Shown one piece after another: positions 46,111-57,021 of a DNA stretch of 64,000 bases. The DNA comes from Spirodela intermedia. Lineage: Eukaryota; Streptophyta; Magnoliopsida; Alismatales; Araceae. The notes under the pieces were generated by a model that worked only from the letters and a program-made list of their open reading frames with translations, was not told where the DNA came from and made no database searches. Position numbers and translations under genes: made by a program. Position 1 is the stretch's first letter; each line of letters begins with the position of its first letter. Location of the stretch: the NCBI GenBank assembly GCA_902729315.2, contig LR746265.1, forward strand, positions 8,985,392-9,049,391, written 5' to 3'.

Positions 46111-48596
46111 TCATATAAGATGATCTATGGCCATCAAAATATATTTGTACCCCAAGGTAAGTTTCATGATATTCTTTTTCAGATTTAGCATAAATTCATA
46201 TACTTCATATATATACCTTGACATACTTTCAGCCAAAAAAAAATGGAAATTAACAAAATTTTTTCCCAAAAATAATATTTTCATTTTGAAAAGAATCTTT
46301 CCTTATTTCTATCTTGTTTTGTAAGGCTCTCATTCATTAATAAATACTTTCTATTAATAGACCATAAAATGTGATCAGGCCATATAATTTTCAAATTAGC
46401 TCCTACCCAATCTAGAATTTTTTCATCTAAATTGATATCTCTAATTCTTCCACTCACCCATTTCTTAATGTGTTCTTTTATCTGCATAATCTTCCCCTGC
46501 CCCATTTTATCTTCCATACATATTTGTTCAATTTGCGAGGAGTGAAATATTTCAAGCTTAGAAGTAATTCTAATGGGCTGTGGGTTTTGAAGGATGGAAG
46601 GATTGTCTTCTTTAATCTCAGATCTAATGAATTCAGTAAAATTCAAATTTTCTCCTCCAAAATTATCTCTATATTCATATCTATTATTTTCGTTTGTTCC
46701 CATTAGTTGAATCAATTCTTTTTCTAGCTTTTCGTTTCTCAACTCATCAAATTCTTCATCTTCCCAAGAGCTATCTTTTAATTTTGGTATATGATATACA
46801 TCATCATCCTCACAATCAACATCCATGGCTACAAAATTATGATTAGATTCATTAATTTCGTCTCCTACATCTCCCAAATCAATTGATTTTTCCTCACCTG
46901 AAATATATTTATCTTCATTTCTGTCCTTACTCCCTTCTACTAAAATTTGGATGATTTTTCTATGATCAGTTGCTGTTTCTTCATCTAAGGGTTCTTTCTC
47001 CTCATCATCCTCACTATATTCATTCATCAATTGTGAGCAATAAATGATTTTATTCAAATTTTCTGCTACTATATTTTCAGCCTTAATATTCTCATTTACT
47101 TCTAATGGATCATCAATTTCTTCTAATAATTGGAAATAAGGATCAGGTAAAATATTCTCACTCAATGTATTCACTGTCCTAACATTTTCATTTCGTGGGT
47201 TTTTTTTTAAATTTATCCAGCTAGACTCTTTTTGCTGAAATCTTACTGTTGGACAGTTTTCTGAATTTTCTATGGGCTGACTAGGTAGCTGTCCCTCTTC
47301 TCTCTTATTCTCAAGAGCCTCTATAATTTGTTTCTGATGCAGCATCATTTGATTCATAATTTGTTGCATCATTTGGCTCATTTGCTGCATCATTTCTATA
47401 GTATCATGTTGGGTTTGAGAGTTCTGATTTTTTTGAAATCTGTTTTCTTGTTTTGGACGAAATTCAGAGTTTGAGTTGGATCTAAGTGCTTCTGGATTTT
47501 GAATATTATTTGGGTTTCTCCACGAAAAATTATTCCCCCAATTAGGATTATAAGAATTAGAAAAATATTCTCTACTTTTACAAAAATTATGAGGTACTTG
47601 CACTTGTTCTTGCCAAGGATGATATTGAAATTCGAAATAATCATTTTCACCATACGTAGGACATGTACTATTTGAATTAAATTGAGGGTTAAGAGGCATT
47701 GTAATATTGTCAATAAGTAAATCAAGTTTTTCTAATCTTTGATTAATCTGATTAACCTCATTTCTAAGTTCAGAATTATCATCATGATGTAATTCATAAA
47801 TTTCTCTCTTCATTTCCTTGTCATATAATTCAAAAGAGGCTTGATCTCTAAAATTTTCACTTAAATTCTCATAAAGACTGTAAATCTCATTAGGCGTTTT
47901 CTCCATAAAAGCTCCTCCACATGTAGAATCAACCATATTTCTATATTGTTCTAATAATCCATCATAAAAAATTCTATTGAGCTGCCACTTGGGTATAGCA
48001 TGATGAGGACACTTTCTAAGTAAATCTTTGAATTTTTCTCATGTCTCATGCAAAGTTTCTCCTAGTCTTTGAGAAAAACTCCATATATGTTTTCTCATAT
48101 TTTGAGTTTTTCCTAAGGGATAAAATTTTCGAAGAAAAGCCTATTCTATATCTTTCCAGCTAGTTAATTCTCTATCTAATGTGGATAGCCAATGACTAAC
48201 TTTGTCCCTAAGTGTATGTGGGAATAATTTCATCTTAATAATTTCCGGTGTAACTTGAGGGAGATTAACTAAATCACAGACCATATGAAATTTTTCTAAG
48301 TGCTGATGAGGTTCCTCTAAAGGCAATCCATGAAAATTAGGGAGCATTTGAAAAATTCTTAGATTTATTTCGAATTTAACAGTGGGTGCTAATGGGACTC
48401 TAATATTAGATGCCCTTTGAAATGAATCAGGGATATAATGATTTTTCATGGCCATAGGATTGTTCTCAGTTTGACCTGTACTTCCTTCAGGATCCATCAA
48501 AATTAGTTTTTCTTTCGGATTTTTATTTTTGAATGAAATAATGAAAGTATTTTCTAGCCTTGGATGCAAGGATCTTCTACCATGCATAAAAATCAA
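46111..48596 (-). pseudogene. gag-X polyprotein, best preserved copy
   Basis: The N-terminal gag (48596-48141; NFHGLPLEEPHQHLEKFHMV, FPHTLRDKVSHWLSTLDREL) is closed by a TAG replacing Gln, with a further TGA replacing Trp near 48040. A single frame of 551 codons (47936-46281) follows. It covers late gag (GGAFMEKTPNEIYSLYENL), the region of MMQQ repeats, the NPRNENVRTVN segment, and X. X holds acidic blocks (YSEDDEEKEPLDEE, MDVDCEDDDVYHIPKLKDSS), a charged segment FDELRNEKLEKELIQLMG, and a more basic C-terminus (KEHIKKWVSGRIRDINLDEK, LDWVGANLKIIWPDHILWSI). A TGA for Trp at 46281 precedes about 56 more codons to 46111. I do not recognise X. It has no protease DTGA, RT or integrase motif and no visible signal or membrane segment. 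Confidence 0.8.
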
Positions 48597-48778
48597 TAAA
48601 TTCGAGGGTAAAAGTTAGTAACTGTTACCCTCCTTCAGGATGCTCCAGTCCTTGCCGTGCTTCTTTTCATTCCCTTTTTCTAATAAAAATCGGCAAAAAG
48701 AAAATAAAACAAGAGTTAAGTTTTTTTTTTGTGTATATTAAGAGAAAAACAGAAAAATACTAAATATTATGCAATACA

Positions 48779-48796
48779 TCCCCAGCAACGGCACCA
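48779..48796 (-). other. Primer-binding site
   Basis: Minus-strand TGGTGCCGTTGCTGGGGA, two changes from the copy at 9689, five bases from the LTR end at 48802. Confidence 0.8.
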
Positions 48797-48801
48797 AAAT
48801 T

Positions 48802-50432
48802 TGACATGACTCAGTCGTTGTATATTAAATCACGCAAATATAAAATTTATAAAACTAGAAAATACGAATTTTTAGATATTTAGAAGTATTTCTAAATAAA
48901 TATATTAATTATAATTCAATAAAAATTTCAAAAATAGCGGTAATTTTCCAGGTCGATCACAGGGATGTAATATAATATCTAGTAATTATTCAGAATTTTT
49001 CTCAATTAATACGATTTTCTATGAATTTTATACTAGGAAATAAAAAGGAAATATATTTAAAATTCACGAAAAGGGAAATAAGGGTGCAGATGTGATGATG
49101 ATGTCAGCGCCTGGCGAGTGCGAATCGAGCGGAAACAGAGTTCTGCCCGGTGATTCTTACGTAAGCGATTATGGACGATTTAATTGATCAAATTAAGATG
49201 TGTAAAATCCGGAAGAATCATAATGAAATGAAGAATAGTTTGGTAAATTTAAATTACACAAATTATCACTAAATGAAGCGTAAAGTAAATTGAAAGCAAG
49301 AAAACAAAGTTCCGGCGTCACGAAGGCGATGCGTCGGTGATGCACCGGAATGCTGAGCGTTCGGGAGGATCGTCATGCAGTGTCCACGGCCTCGAAGGCT
49401 CTCCTTGGACAAAGACGACGTGGGCAATCTCTAGATCTTCTTGCGAAATCTAGAGATCAATGAAGTGGGTCGTCGAATCGTCTCCGGCGGCTGTCACCCG
49501 GCAGAGTGGAAAAATGGCGACTTTGCGGCTCTCTGGCGGCTGTCACCTGACGGAGAGGAGCTGGATGGAGGTGGGGCGCGTGTCAGGGAGCTTCATCCTC
49601 AGGTCCGCGCAGCAAGAGGAGGCTCTTCATCGCATCTGGTACGCTCTCAGGAGGTGGCGACTCGTCTCCCGGCGGATCGTCCTCTTCCCGACGACGGCTT
49701 GTTCGTCGATCAATCAGAGATGATTTACTCGATGGATTCGCTATCCTTTTATCGCGAATCGTTCAGCAATTTTAGTAGCAATGCTCCGCAAATCGCGTTG
49801 ACGAGATTTTCGCCGATGATCCAGCAATTCTCGTTGCTTAATCCTTCACCGGCGATCTGCAGGAAAGTCGCGATAATCAGATAAAAATATATGAATTTTA
49901 ACTCTAGGAGGATTCGAACCCGCGCCGGTTGTCCGCCTGTGAGGAAGGTGTGACGCGGGTTTAGTCCCACATCGGTTGTGCGCCGATTTTTCAGGCAAAT
50001 ATATAGTAATGTTAGCTTTGTAAGCAAAGTCTCTTCTCTCGCGTGTACGACCACTCCTTGCCCCACAGCCGGCTGGCCACCGGTGACGTCGAAGGGGAGT
50101 GGCATACACGTGCCCTATCGGTCCCCAAGCCAAGCTGCTCGAGACCCTACTCGCGGCTACTCCCTGACTGCGCTTCTGACCCACTTGCGGGCCCGGTTGG
50201 CCGGCGGGTCCCCCATTTTTGCAATATTTTTATTTTTATTTCTTGTTCTTCATTTATCTCGAAAGTAAGACTGTAAAAATCGTATAAGATCGCATAATTA
50301 CCCAAAAATTCATGTTAATCAACTGAAAACCAAAAATCATTTTTTAACACAAATATAAGTCTATTTATCATGAGTTAAGGCTAAAACTATATTATTTACT
50401 AATTATTAACTCATGATAATGAAGACTTATCA
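48802..50432 (-). repeat. 5' LTR of the gag-X element
   Basis: 1631 bases. On the opposite (plus) strand its GC-rich part holds the longest version (147 codons, 49441-49884) of an open frame seen in many LTR copies. Confidence 0.85.
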
Positions 50433-52921
50433 AGCTTCATTCCTCAACTCCTCTAGTTCATATAGTTGAAAAATTCTATGCCCACCAACTGATTTCTCAT
50501 CCATACATAAATTTTTTATAGCCCATAATGCTTTATGCTCTATTTCCATAGAAAGATGACATGGCTTTCCAAAAATGAGACGAAATGGGGACATACCTAT
50601 GGGATTTTTATAAGCTGTTCTATAAGCCCATAATGCATCTTGTAATTTCGTGGGCCAATCTTTCCTATCTGGTCTAACTATTTTTCTCAAAATTCTCTAA
50701 ATTTCCCTATTTGCTACTTCAGCTTGCCCATTTGTTTGGGGATGATATGGAGTGACTACTCTATGGTGTACTCCATTCTTTTTCAACAGTTCTCTGAAAT
50801 TTTTATTTGTAAAATGTGTTCCTCCATCACTAATAATCACTCTAGGACATCCAAATCTCGAAAAAATATTTTCCTGCACAAATTTCATCACGATTTTATG
50901 ATCATTAGTTCTAGTAGGAATAGCTTCCACCCACTTCGACACATAATCAACAGCAAACAAAATATATTCATATTTTTCAGCTAATGAGAAGGGACCCATG
51001 AAATCTATTCCCCATACATCAAAAATTTCAACTACTAACATGTTACTCATAGGAATTTCATCTTTTTTACTCATGTTACCTATAGATTGGCATGAAATAC
51101 ATGTTCTACTAAATTCTATAGAATCTCTAATGATTGTAGGCCAATAAAAACCACACTGAAAAATTTTTGCAGCTATTTTTCGTCCAGAGAAATGTCCTCC
51201 ACAGTTAGATGAATGGCACATGTTAATAATGCTATGATATTCTTCTTCAGGAACACATCTCCTTAAAATTTGATCATTGCCCAAGTAATATAAATCAGGA
51301 TCATGCCAAAAATAATTTCTAATCTTAGAAAAGAAATGATGTTTTTTGTTCTTATCCCACTGTTTTGGAGTTTTTCCAGAAACCAAAAAATTAACAATAT
51401 GTGCATACCATGGTGATGGTTGATGTTGAGCTGCCATCAATTGTTCATCTTGAAATGCGACTTGTAAAGGTGCTGCATTTATTCCTGTATCACTTAATCT
51501 AGAAAGATGGTCAGCAACAACATTCTCGAAACCTTTTTTATCTTTTATTTCTAAGTCGAATTCTTGCAACAATAAAATCCATCTTAATAAACGTGGCTTT
51601 GCATCTTTCTTATTTAACAGATATTTTAATGCTGCATGATCAGTATAAATAATAATTTTAGCTCCCAAAATATATGATCTAAACCTTTCTAACGAAAATA
51701 CTACAGTTAACAACTCTTTTTCAGTCATGGTATAATTTAATTGAGCATCGGATATAGTTTTACTAGCATATGAAATTACTATGGGTTTTGACTCTTTTGT
51801 TTGTCCTAGAACAGCCCCCACTGCATAATTCGATGCATCACACATTATTTCAAAGGGAAGGGACCAATCAGGAGCTTGTAAAATGGGTGCCTCAGTAAGT
51901 AATCTTTTTATTTCGGAAAAAAACTCAAAGCATTTCTCATCAAAATTAAAAGGCACATCTTTAGATAATAGCATGGTGAGAGGTTTAGAAATTTTCGAAA
52001 AATCCTGAATAAATTTTCTGTAATAACCTGCATGACCCAAGAAAGATCTAATCTGTTTTACTGAATTTGGAGGTTTCATTTTAGATATAATATCAATTTT
52101 TGCTCTATCCACCTCTAAACCCCTTTCCCTCACAATATGACCCAACACAACTCCCTCTTTAACCATAAAATGTGATTTCTCCCAACTCAAAACTAATTTT
52201 TTCTTTATGCATTTCTCAAGTACATGCTGTAAATGGTTTAAGCATTCATCAAAAGATTCGTCAAAAACAGAAAAATCATCCATAAAAATCTCCATGCATT
52301 TTCCAATCATATGAGAAAAAATAGACAGCATACATCTTTGAAATGTGGCTGGAGCATTACACAGACCAAAAGGCATGCGTTTAAAAGCAAAAGTATCAAA
52401 TGGACAAGTGAAAGTTGTTTTTTCTTGATCTAAAGGGTTTATATAAATTTGATTATAACTAGAGTATCCATCCAGAAAACAAAAAAAAAAATTCCAGCTA
52501 ATTTTTCTAGAATTTGATCAGTAAATGGTAGGGGAAAATGATCTTTTCTAGTAACTGAATTTAATTTTCTATAATCAATGCAAACCCTCCAACCAGTAGT
52601 TAATCTTGTTTGTATTTCATCCCCATTTTTGTTTGTTATAACCGTGATCCCTGATTTTTTTGGCACCACTTGTGTAGGACTAACCTATTTGCTATCTGAA
52701 ATAGGATAAATAATATCAGCAGCCAGCCACTTTAAAATTTCTTTTTTTACAATTTCCATTATGTTAGGATTTAATCTTCGTTGTGGTTCCCTGCTAGTTC
52801 TAGCCCCTTCCTCTAGATATATACTATGCATGCATACACTCATATCAATGCCCCTTAGATCATCCATTTTCCAGCCCATAGCCTTCTTATTTTTTCGAAG
52901 TACATCTAATAATTCTTCTTC
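50433..52921 (-). pseudogene. RT, RNase H and integrase of the autonomous element
   Basis: Read from 52921 downward: N-terminal RT (ILKWLAADIIYPISDSK, then VVPKKSGITV, WRVCIDYRKLNSVTRKDHFP), a homopolymer frameshift near 52480, then 559 open codons from [16 protein letters not shown] (52376) to 50697. These hold the FMDDFSVF active-site box, [10 protein letters not shown], RNase H acidic positions ([22 protein letters not shown]), the integrase zinc-binding region ([10 protein letters not shown]...CISCQ) and the catalytic triad positions in [18 protein letters not shown] and [13 protein letters not shown] codons interrupt it at 52685-52687 (Trp expected) and 50697-50699 (Gln expected, present in the copy at 16900). 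The remaining integrase runs to the insertion at 50433. Closest lineage by motif is Athila/Tat. Confidence 0.9.
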
Positions 52922-54013
52922 CTATTCATCACTCAAATCAGCTGCAATAATAATAGGAAATGAATTATTTTCCTCCAAAAACATATATTTTAAACTAGAG
53001 GGAAGAGGTTTCAACTCTAAATTCAGATGATCTTTCTCTTTCTTTTCTTCTAAATTTATATTCTTTATTTCCTCTAATTCTTCCAGCACATAGTCATCAA
53101 TAACATCTGGATCATCAAAATCATCTAGAAGATCTATGGTATGACAATCATATACTTGGGATTTCTTAAGATCATTTGATACCTCAAAAATTTTAATTTC
53201 TAGTGATTGATCTCCACATGAAATTTTCGCAATACTTGTGGGAAAATCAATATTCATCTTTGCTGTATGCAAAAATGGTCTCCCTAGGATGATTGGTGTA
53301 TCATAAAACTGTCCATTAAGATCCATTTCCAGCACTACAAAATCAGCTAGAAATTTACACCCTTTAACTGTCACTATCACATTTTCTAAAATACCTTTAG
53401 GATGTTTTATGGATCTATCAGCAAATTGTAAGGTAACAATAGAAGGTTTAAGATCAGAAATATTAAATTTATCACAAATACTTGCAGGTAATAAATTAAT
53501 ATTAGCACCGGTGTCAAGTAATGCCTTCTGAAAAGTAAATCCACCAATATCACACAAACTTAAAGGGGCACATGTATCTCTCAATTTATATGGTAATTGA
53601 TTTAGTAATAATGCACTAGCATGCATAGATAATTTTTCTACTCTAGGTGCCCTTTTTGGTGTACACATTTCTTTCAAAACTCTAGCATATTTAGGAATAT
53701 GTTCAATGGTAGTGAGTAAAGGAAGACTAATTTGCACATCTTGTAAAATTTTCATTATTTCTTCATTGTGTTCCTTTTTCTTTCTTTGTCTAGGCTCTAG
53801 AGCTTTAGGAAATGGAATGGTCGTCCTCTCTTTCGAAATTTCCTTGGTAGAATCTATAAAATCCTCTTCTACTCTTATTTGATTTTTTTTTGGTTTGTCC
53901 ACTTTTTCTTTTTCTTCTAATGTTTGGGGATAAGGATCAGGTAAGATCTTACCACTCCTTAATGCATTCACTATCCTAACATTTTCATTTCGTGGGTTTT
54001 TTCCTAGATTCAT
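52922..54013 (-). pseudogene. Aspartic protease region of the autonomous element
   Basis: 363 open codons on the minus strand. The N-terminal part continues gag (MNLGKNPRNENVRIVNALRS), followed by a Lys/Glu-rich linker. The retropepsin domain has ALLDTGANINLLPASICDKF with the catalytic Asp and the second signature ILGRPFLHTA. It would cut the polyprotein into gag and pol parts. The frame stops just before RT at 52919-52921. The gag-linked start shows exactly where autonomous and gag-X members diverge. Confidence 0.85.
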
Positions 54014-55298
54014 GCTACTAGACTCCCCTTGCTGAAATCCTATTGTTGGGCGGTTCCCTGGATTTTCTATGGGCTGACTAGGTAGCTGTCCCTCTTCTCT
54101 CTTATTCCCAAGAGCCTCTATAATTTATTTCTGGTGCAGCATCATTTGATTCATAGTTTGTTGCATCATTTGGCTCATTTGCTGCATCATTTCCATAGCA
54201 TCAGGTTGGATTTGAGAGGACTGATTTTTTTGAAATCTGTTTTTCTTGTTTTGGACGAAATTCAAAGTTTGAATTGGGTCTAAGTGCTTCTAGATTTTGA
54301 ATATTATTTGGGTCTCTCCATGAAAAATTATTCCTCCAATTCGGATTATAAGAATTTGAAAAAGGTTCCCTGTTTCTATTAAGTTGAGGGTTAAAAGGCT
54401 TTCTAATATTATCAATAAGTAAATCAATTTTTTTTAATCTTTAATTAATCTGATTAACCTTATTTCTAAGTTTAGAATCATCATCATGATGCAATTCATA
54501 AATTCTTCTCTTCTTATCCCTGTCATATAATTCAAAAGAGGCTTGATCTCTAGAATTTTCACTTAAATTCTCATAAAGATTGTAAATCTCATCAGGAGTT
54601 TTTTCCATAAAAGCTCCTCCACATATAGAATCAACCATATTTCTATGTTGTTCTAATAATCCATCATAAAAAATTCTATTGAGCTGCCACTTGGGTATAG
54701 CATGATGAGGACACTTTCTAAGTAAATCTTTGAATTTTTCTCATGTCTCATGCAAAGTTTCTCCTGATCTTTGAGAAAAACTTCATATATGTTTTCTCAT
54801 ATTTTGAGTTTTTCTTAAGGGATAAAATTTTCGAAGAAAGGCCTGTTCTATATCTTTCTAGCTAGTTAATTCTCTATCTAATGTGGATAGCCAATGACTA
54901 GCTTTGTCCCTAAGTGTATGAGGGAATAATTTCATCTTAATAATTTCCGGTGTAATTTGAGGGAGATTAACTAAATCACAGACCATATGAAATTCTTCTA
55001 AGTGCTGATGAGGTTCTTCTAAAGGCAATCCATGAAAATTAGGGTGCATTTGAAAAATTCTTAGATTTATTTCGAATTTAACAATGGGTGCTAATGGGAC
55101 TCTAATATTAGATGCCCTTTGAAATGAATCAGGGATATAATGATTTTTCATGGCCATAGGATTGTTCTCAGTTTGACATGTACTTCCTTCAGGATCCATC
55201 AAAATTAGTTTTTCTTTCAGATTTTTATTTTTGAATGAAATAATGAAAGGATTTTCTAGCCTTGGATGCAAGGATCTTCTATCATGCATAAAAATCAA
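54014..55298 (-). pseudogene. gag of the autonomous element (broken)
   Basis: Begins MIFMHDRRSLHPRLENP at 55298, open to 54858 (LEEPHQHLEEFHMV, DKASHWLSTLDREL), then stops in place of Trp or Gln, with an open stretch at 54638-54441 (GGAFMEKTPDEIYNLYENL). The later part holds an MMQQ region near 54150-54190. About 100 bases present in gag-X copies (before YNPNWRNNFSW) are missing here near 54380. Confidence 0.8.
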
Positions 55299-55485
55299 TA
55301 AATTCGAGGGAAAAAGTTAGTAACTATTACCCTCCTTCAGGATGCTCCAGTCCTTGCCTTGCTTCTTTTCATTCCCTTTTTCTAATAAAAAATTGGCAAA
55401 AAGAAAATAAAATAAGAGTTTAAATTTATTTATTTTTTTGTGTACTCTAAGAGAAAAACAGAAATACTAAATATTATGCAATACA

Positions 55486-55503
55486 TCCCTGGCAATGGTG
55501 CCA
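55486..55503 (-). other. Primer-binding site (mutated)
   Basis: Minus-strand TGGCACCATTGCCAGGGA, the same variant as at 26908, five bases from the LTR end at 55509. Confidence 0.75.
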
Positions 55504-55799
55504 AAATTTGACGTGACTTAGTCGTTGTGATGGTGAGCAGGACCTGTCTCCATCAGCTCAGGAGACACCGGCAGTCCGAGTTCAGCCCGATCGACGCACA
55601 AAGACAAAGGAGCCTGGCTTTCGCTACACGGCCTAGCCCTTTGGGACAACGACATTCCACCTCCGCGACGACGACAAGCTTGAGCTCACCCATATCTTTC
55701 TTTGTATTTTCACGTTGACTTGTTGGGCCTCGCGTTTGTGTGTTAGCGGGCCCAATTCTATGTGTGTGTGTTGTTGTTTGTCTCTCTTACTTTAGGGTT

Positions 55800-55990
55800 T
55801 TATTGGGTCTTTCTTTGAGGCCCAATTAAAACCCTAAGGGGGGAGGACCTGTGTCTTTCTTTTTTTTTGGGCCTCTTTTGGGACTTATTTGGGTCTTTAT
55901 TTGAGGCCTACTTAAGCACCATAAGAGGGCCCTCCTCTTTCTCCTTTTAGGGGAGCTTATTGGGTCTCTCTTTAAGAGGCCCAATAAGCC
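55800..55990 (+). repeat. Three degenerate repeats in the solo LTR U3
   Basis: TATTGGGTCTTTCTTTGAGG (55801), TATTTGGGTCTTTATTTGAG (55886) and TTATTGGGTCTCTCTTTAAG (55957), each followed by GGCCCAAT or similar. The ATTGGG...CCCAAT arms make two of them short inverted repeats. Their position upstream of the TATA-like box suggests enhancer repeats, which is inference. Confidence 0.6.
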
Positions 55991-56068
55991 CCTTTTTGTA
56001 GCCTTTGTGGCTTATGGGCTTGAGGGTCTCAAGTGGGCCCACCTCCCCTTAGCCCACTTGTGGCCCCC

Positions 56069-56076
56069 ATATAAGG
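56069..56076 (+). promoter_or_regulatory. TATA-like box in the solo LTR
   Basis: ATATAAGG in the context CCCCATATAAGGGGAGG, about 540 bases into the LTR and just upstream of sequence resembling a transcribed leader. Function inferred. Confidence 0.45.
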
Positions 56077-56790
56077 GGAGGTAGGACCCCCCTCAGAGGG
56101 CGCTGTATTTTTTGAGAGAAATTATCATTGTGAGTTATCTTCCTCGTGACCAAGAATAGGGAGGGAAGGAGGAAGAGGAAGGCCATCGATACCCCCTTCG
56201 AGGACTTCGTTCCTCGTGACGCTGCTGCCTGAGAAGTCCCGCTGCCGCCTGAGACCACTGCCGCCGCCGGCCATCTCATTGCCGCCCGGGAGCTCGCCGC
56301 CGTCACCGGACGAAACGGTCGCGGTTGCCACTGCATCCGCCGCCGCCTCTGCTGGAACCCCGTCACGCCGCCGTGACGAAAGGGGCTCGCTTCGCCTCCC
56401 CCACGAGCCGTCGCCGAGCACTCCGCCGGAGTCTCTCGACTCCCGGTTCGACTGCCGCCTCTTCCTCCGGAACTCCACCATAAATTCGCCGGAGCCGCCC
56501 TCCGCCGCTCCGCCCAGTCGCTGGCCGTTCGCCGACGAACGCCGACCTGCCACCGACGTCAGAAGAGACCCCGCAGCCGTGCTGACGAGCCAGAACCAGT
56601 CCCAGCTCCTGACAGGCCCCCGCCGGATTTTCCCGACACTCCGCCACCGTCGCGCCGTTTCCGGCGCTGCTTAGACCAGGAGAGCTCAACCCTCCCTGGT
56701 ATCGTCGGCCGTATCGTCTCCTCTCTGCTCCGCTTCCCGGCGCCGCTAGAGAGGCCGATCCTTCTGGTGACAGTTGGGTTTCCGCCCCAA

Positions 56791-56880
56791 CCGCTGACGC
56801 TCGGCATTCCCGCCGAAGCGCCGCTGACGCTCGGCATCCCTGCCGAAGCGCCGCAGACGCTCGGCCTTCCCGCCGAAGCG
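56791..56880 (+). repeat. 30-bp tandem repeat, three units
   Basis: Units at 56791, 56821 and 56851 of CCGCTGACGCTCGGCATTCC plus CGCCGAAGCG, with three to four differences among them. The length is a multiple of three, so it also repeats in translation, but no coding role is supported. Confidence 0.9.
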
Positions 56881-56945
56881 CTGCCGCCACGTGCGCCCTG
56901 CGCGCCGGCTCTTGCGGCCTGCGCGGCCACCCGGCACAACTGCCC

Positions 56946-57021
56946 GCGTGCCCTTCGGCCCACCAGCGGGCCCACGCCCACTAGCGTGCCCTTTGGCCCA
57001 CCTGCAGGCCCACGCCCACGC
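56946..57021 (+). repeat. 38-bp tandem repeat, two units
   Basis: GCGTGCCCTTCGGCCCACC (56946) and GCGTGCCCTTTGGCCCACC (56984), each followed by a GCAGGCCCACGCCCAC-like end. Confidence 0.8.

Larger units (their letters stand above)
42947..50432 (-). mobile_element. Complete non-autonomous gag-X element inserted in integrase
   Basis: 7486 bases, ends TGACATGACTCAG (42947) and GACTTATCA (50432), flanked by perfect 5-bp duplications AGCTT (42942-42946 and 50433-50437). LTRs 42947-44529 and 48802-50432 share private variants (GTGACGTCGAAGG, GGCATACACGTGCCC), as expected for a pair. The interior of 4.27 kb has PBS, gag-X, 3' trailer and PPT but no protease, RT, RNase H or integrase. It must have used enzymes from a partner. 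Confidence 0.9.

Noticed and set aside
50433-55298. Integrated plant pararetrovirus
   Set aside because: The order protease-RT-RNase H-integrase, flanking LTRs, PBS and target duplications fit a Ty3/gypsy LTR element. No movement or coat protein motif is seen.
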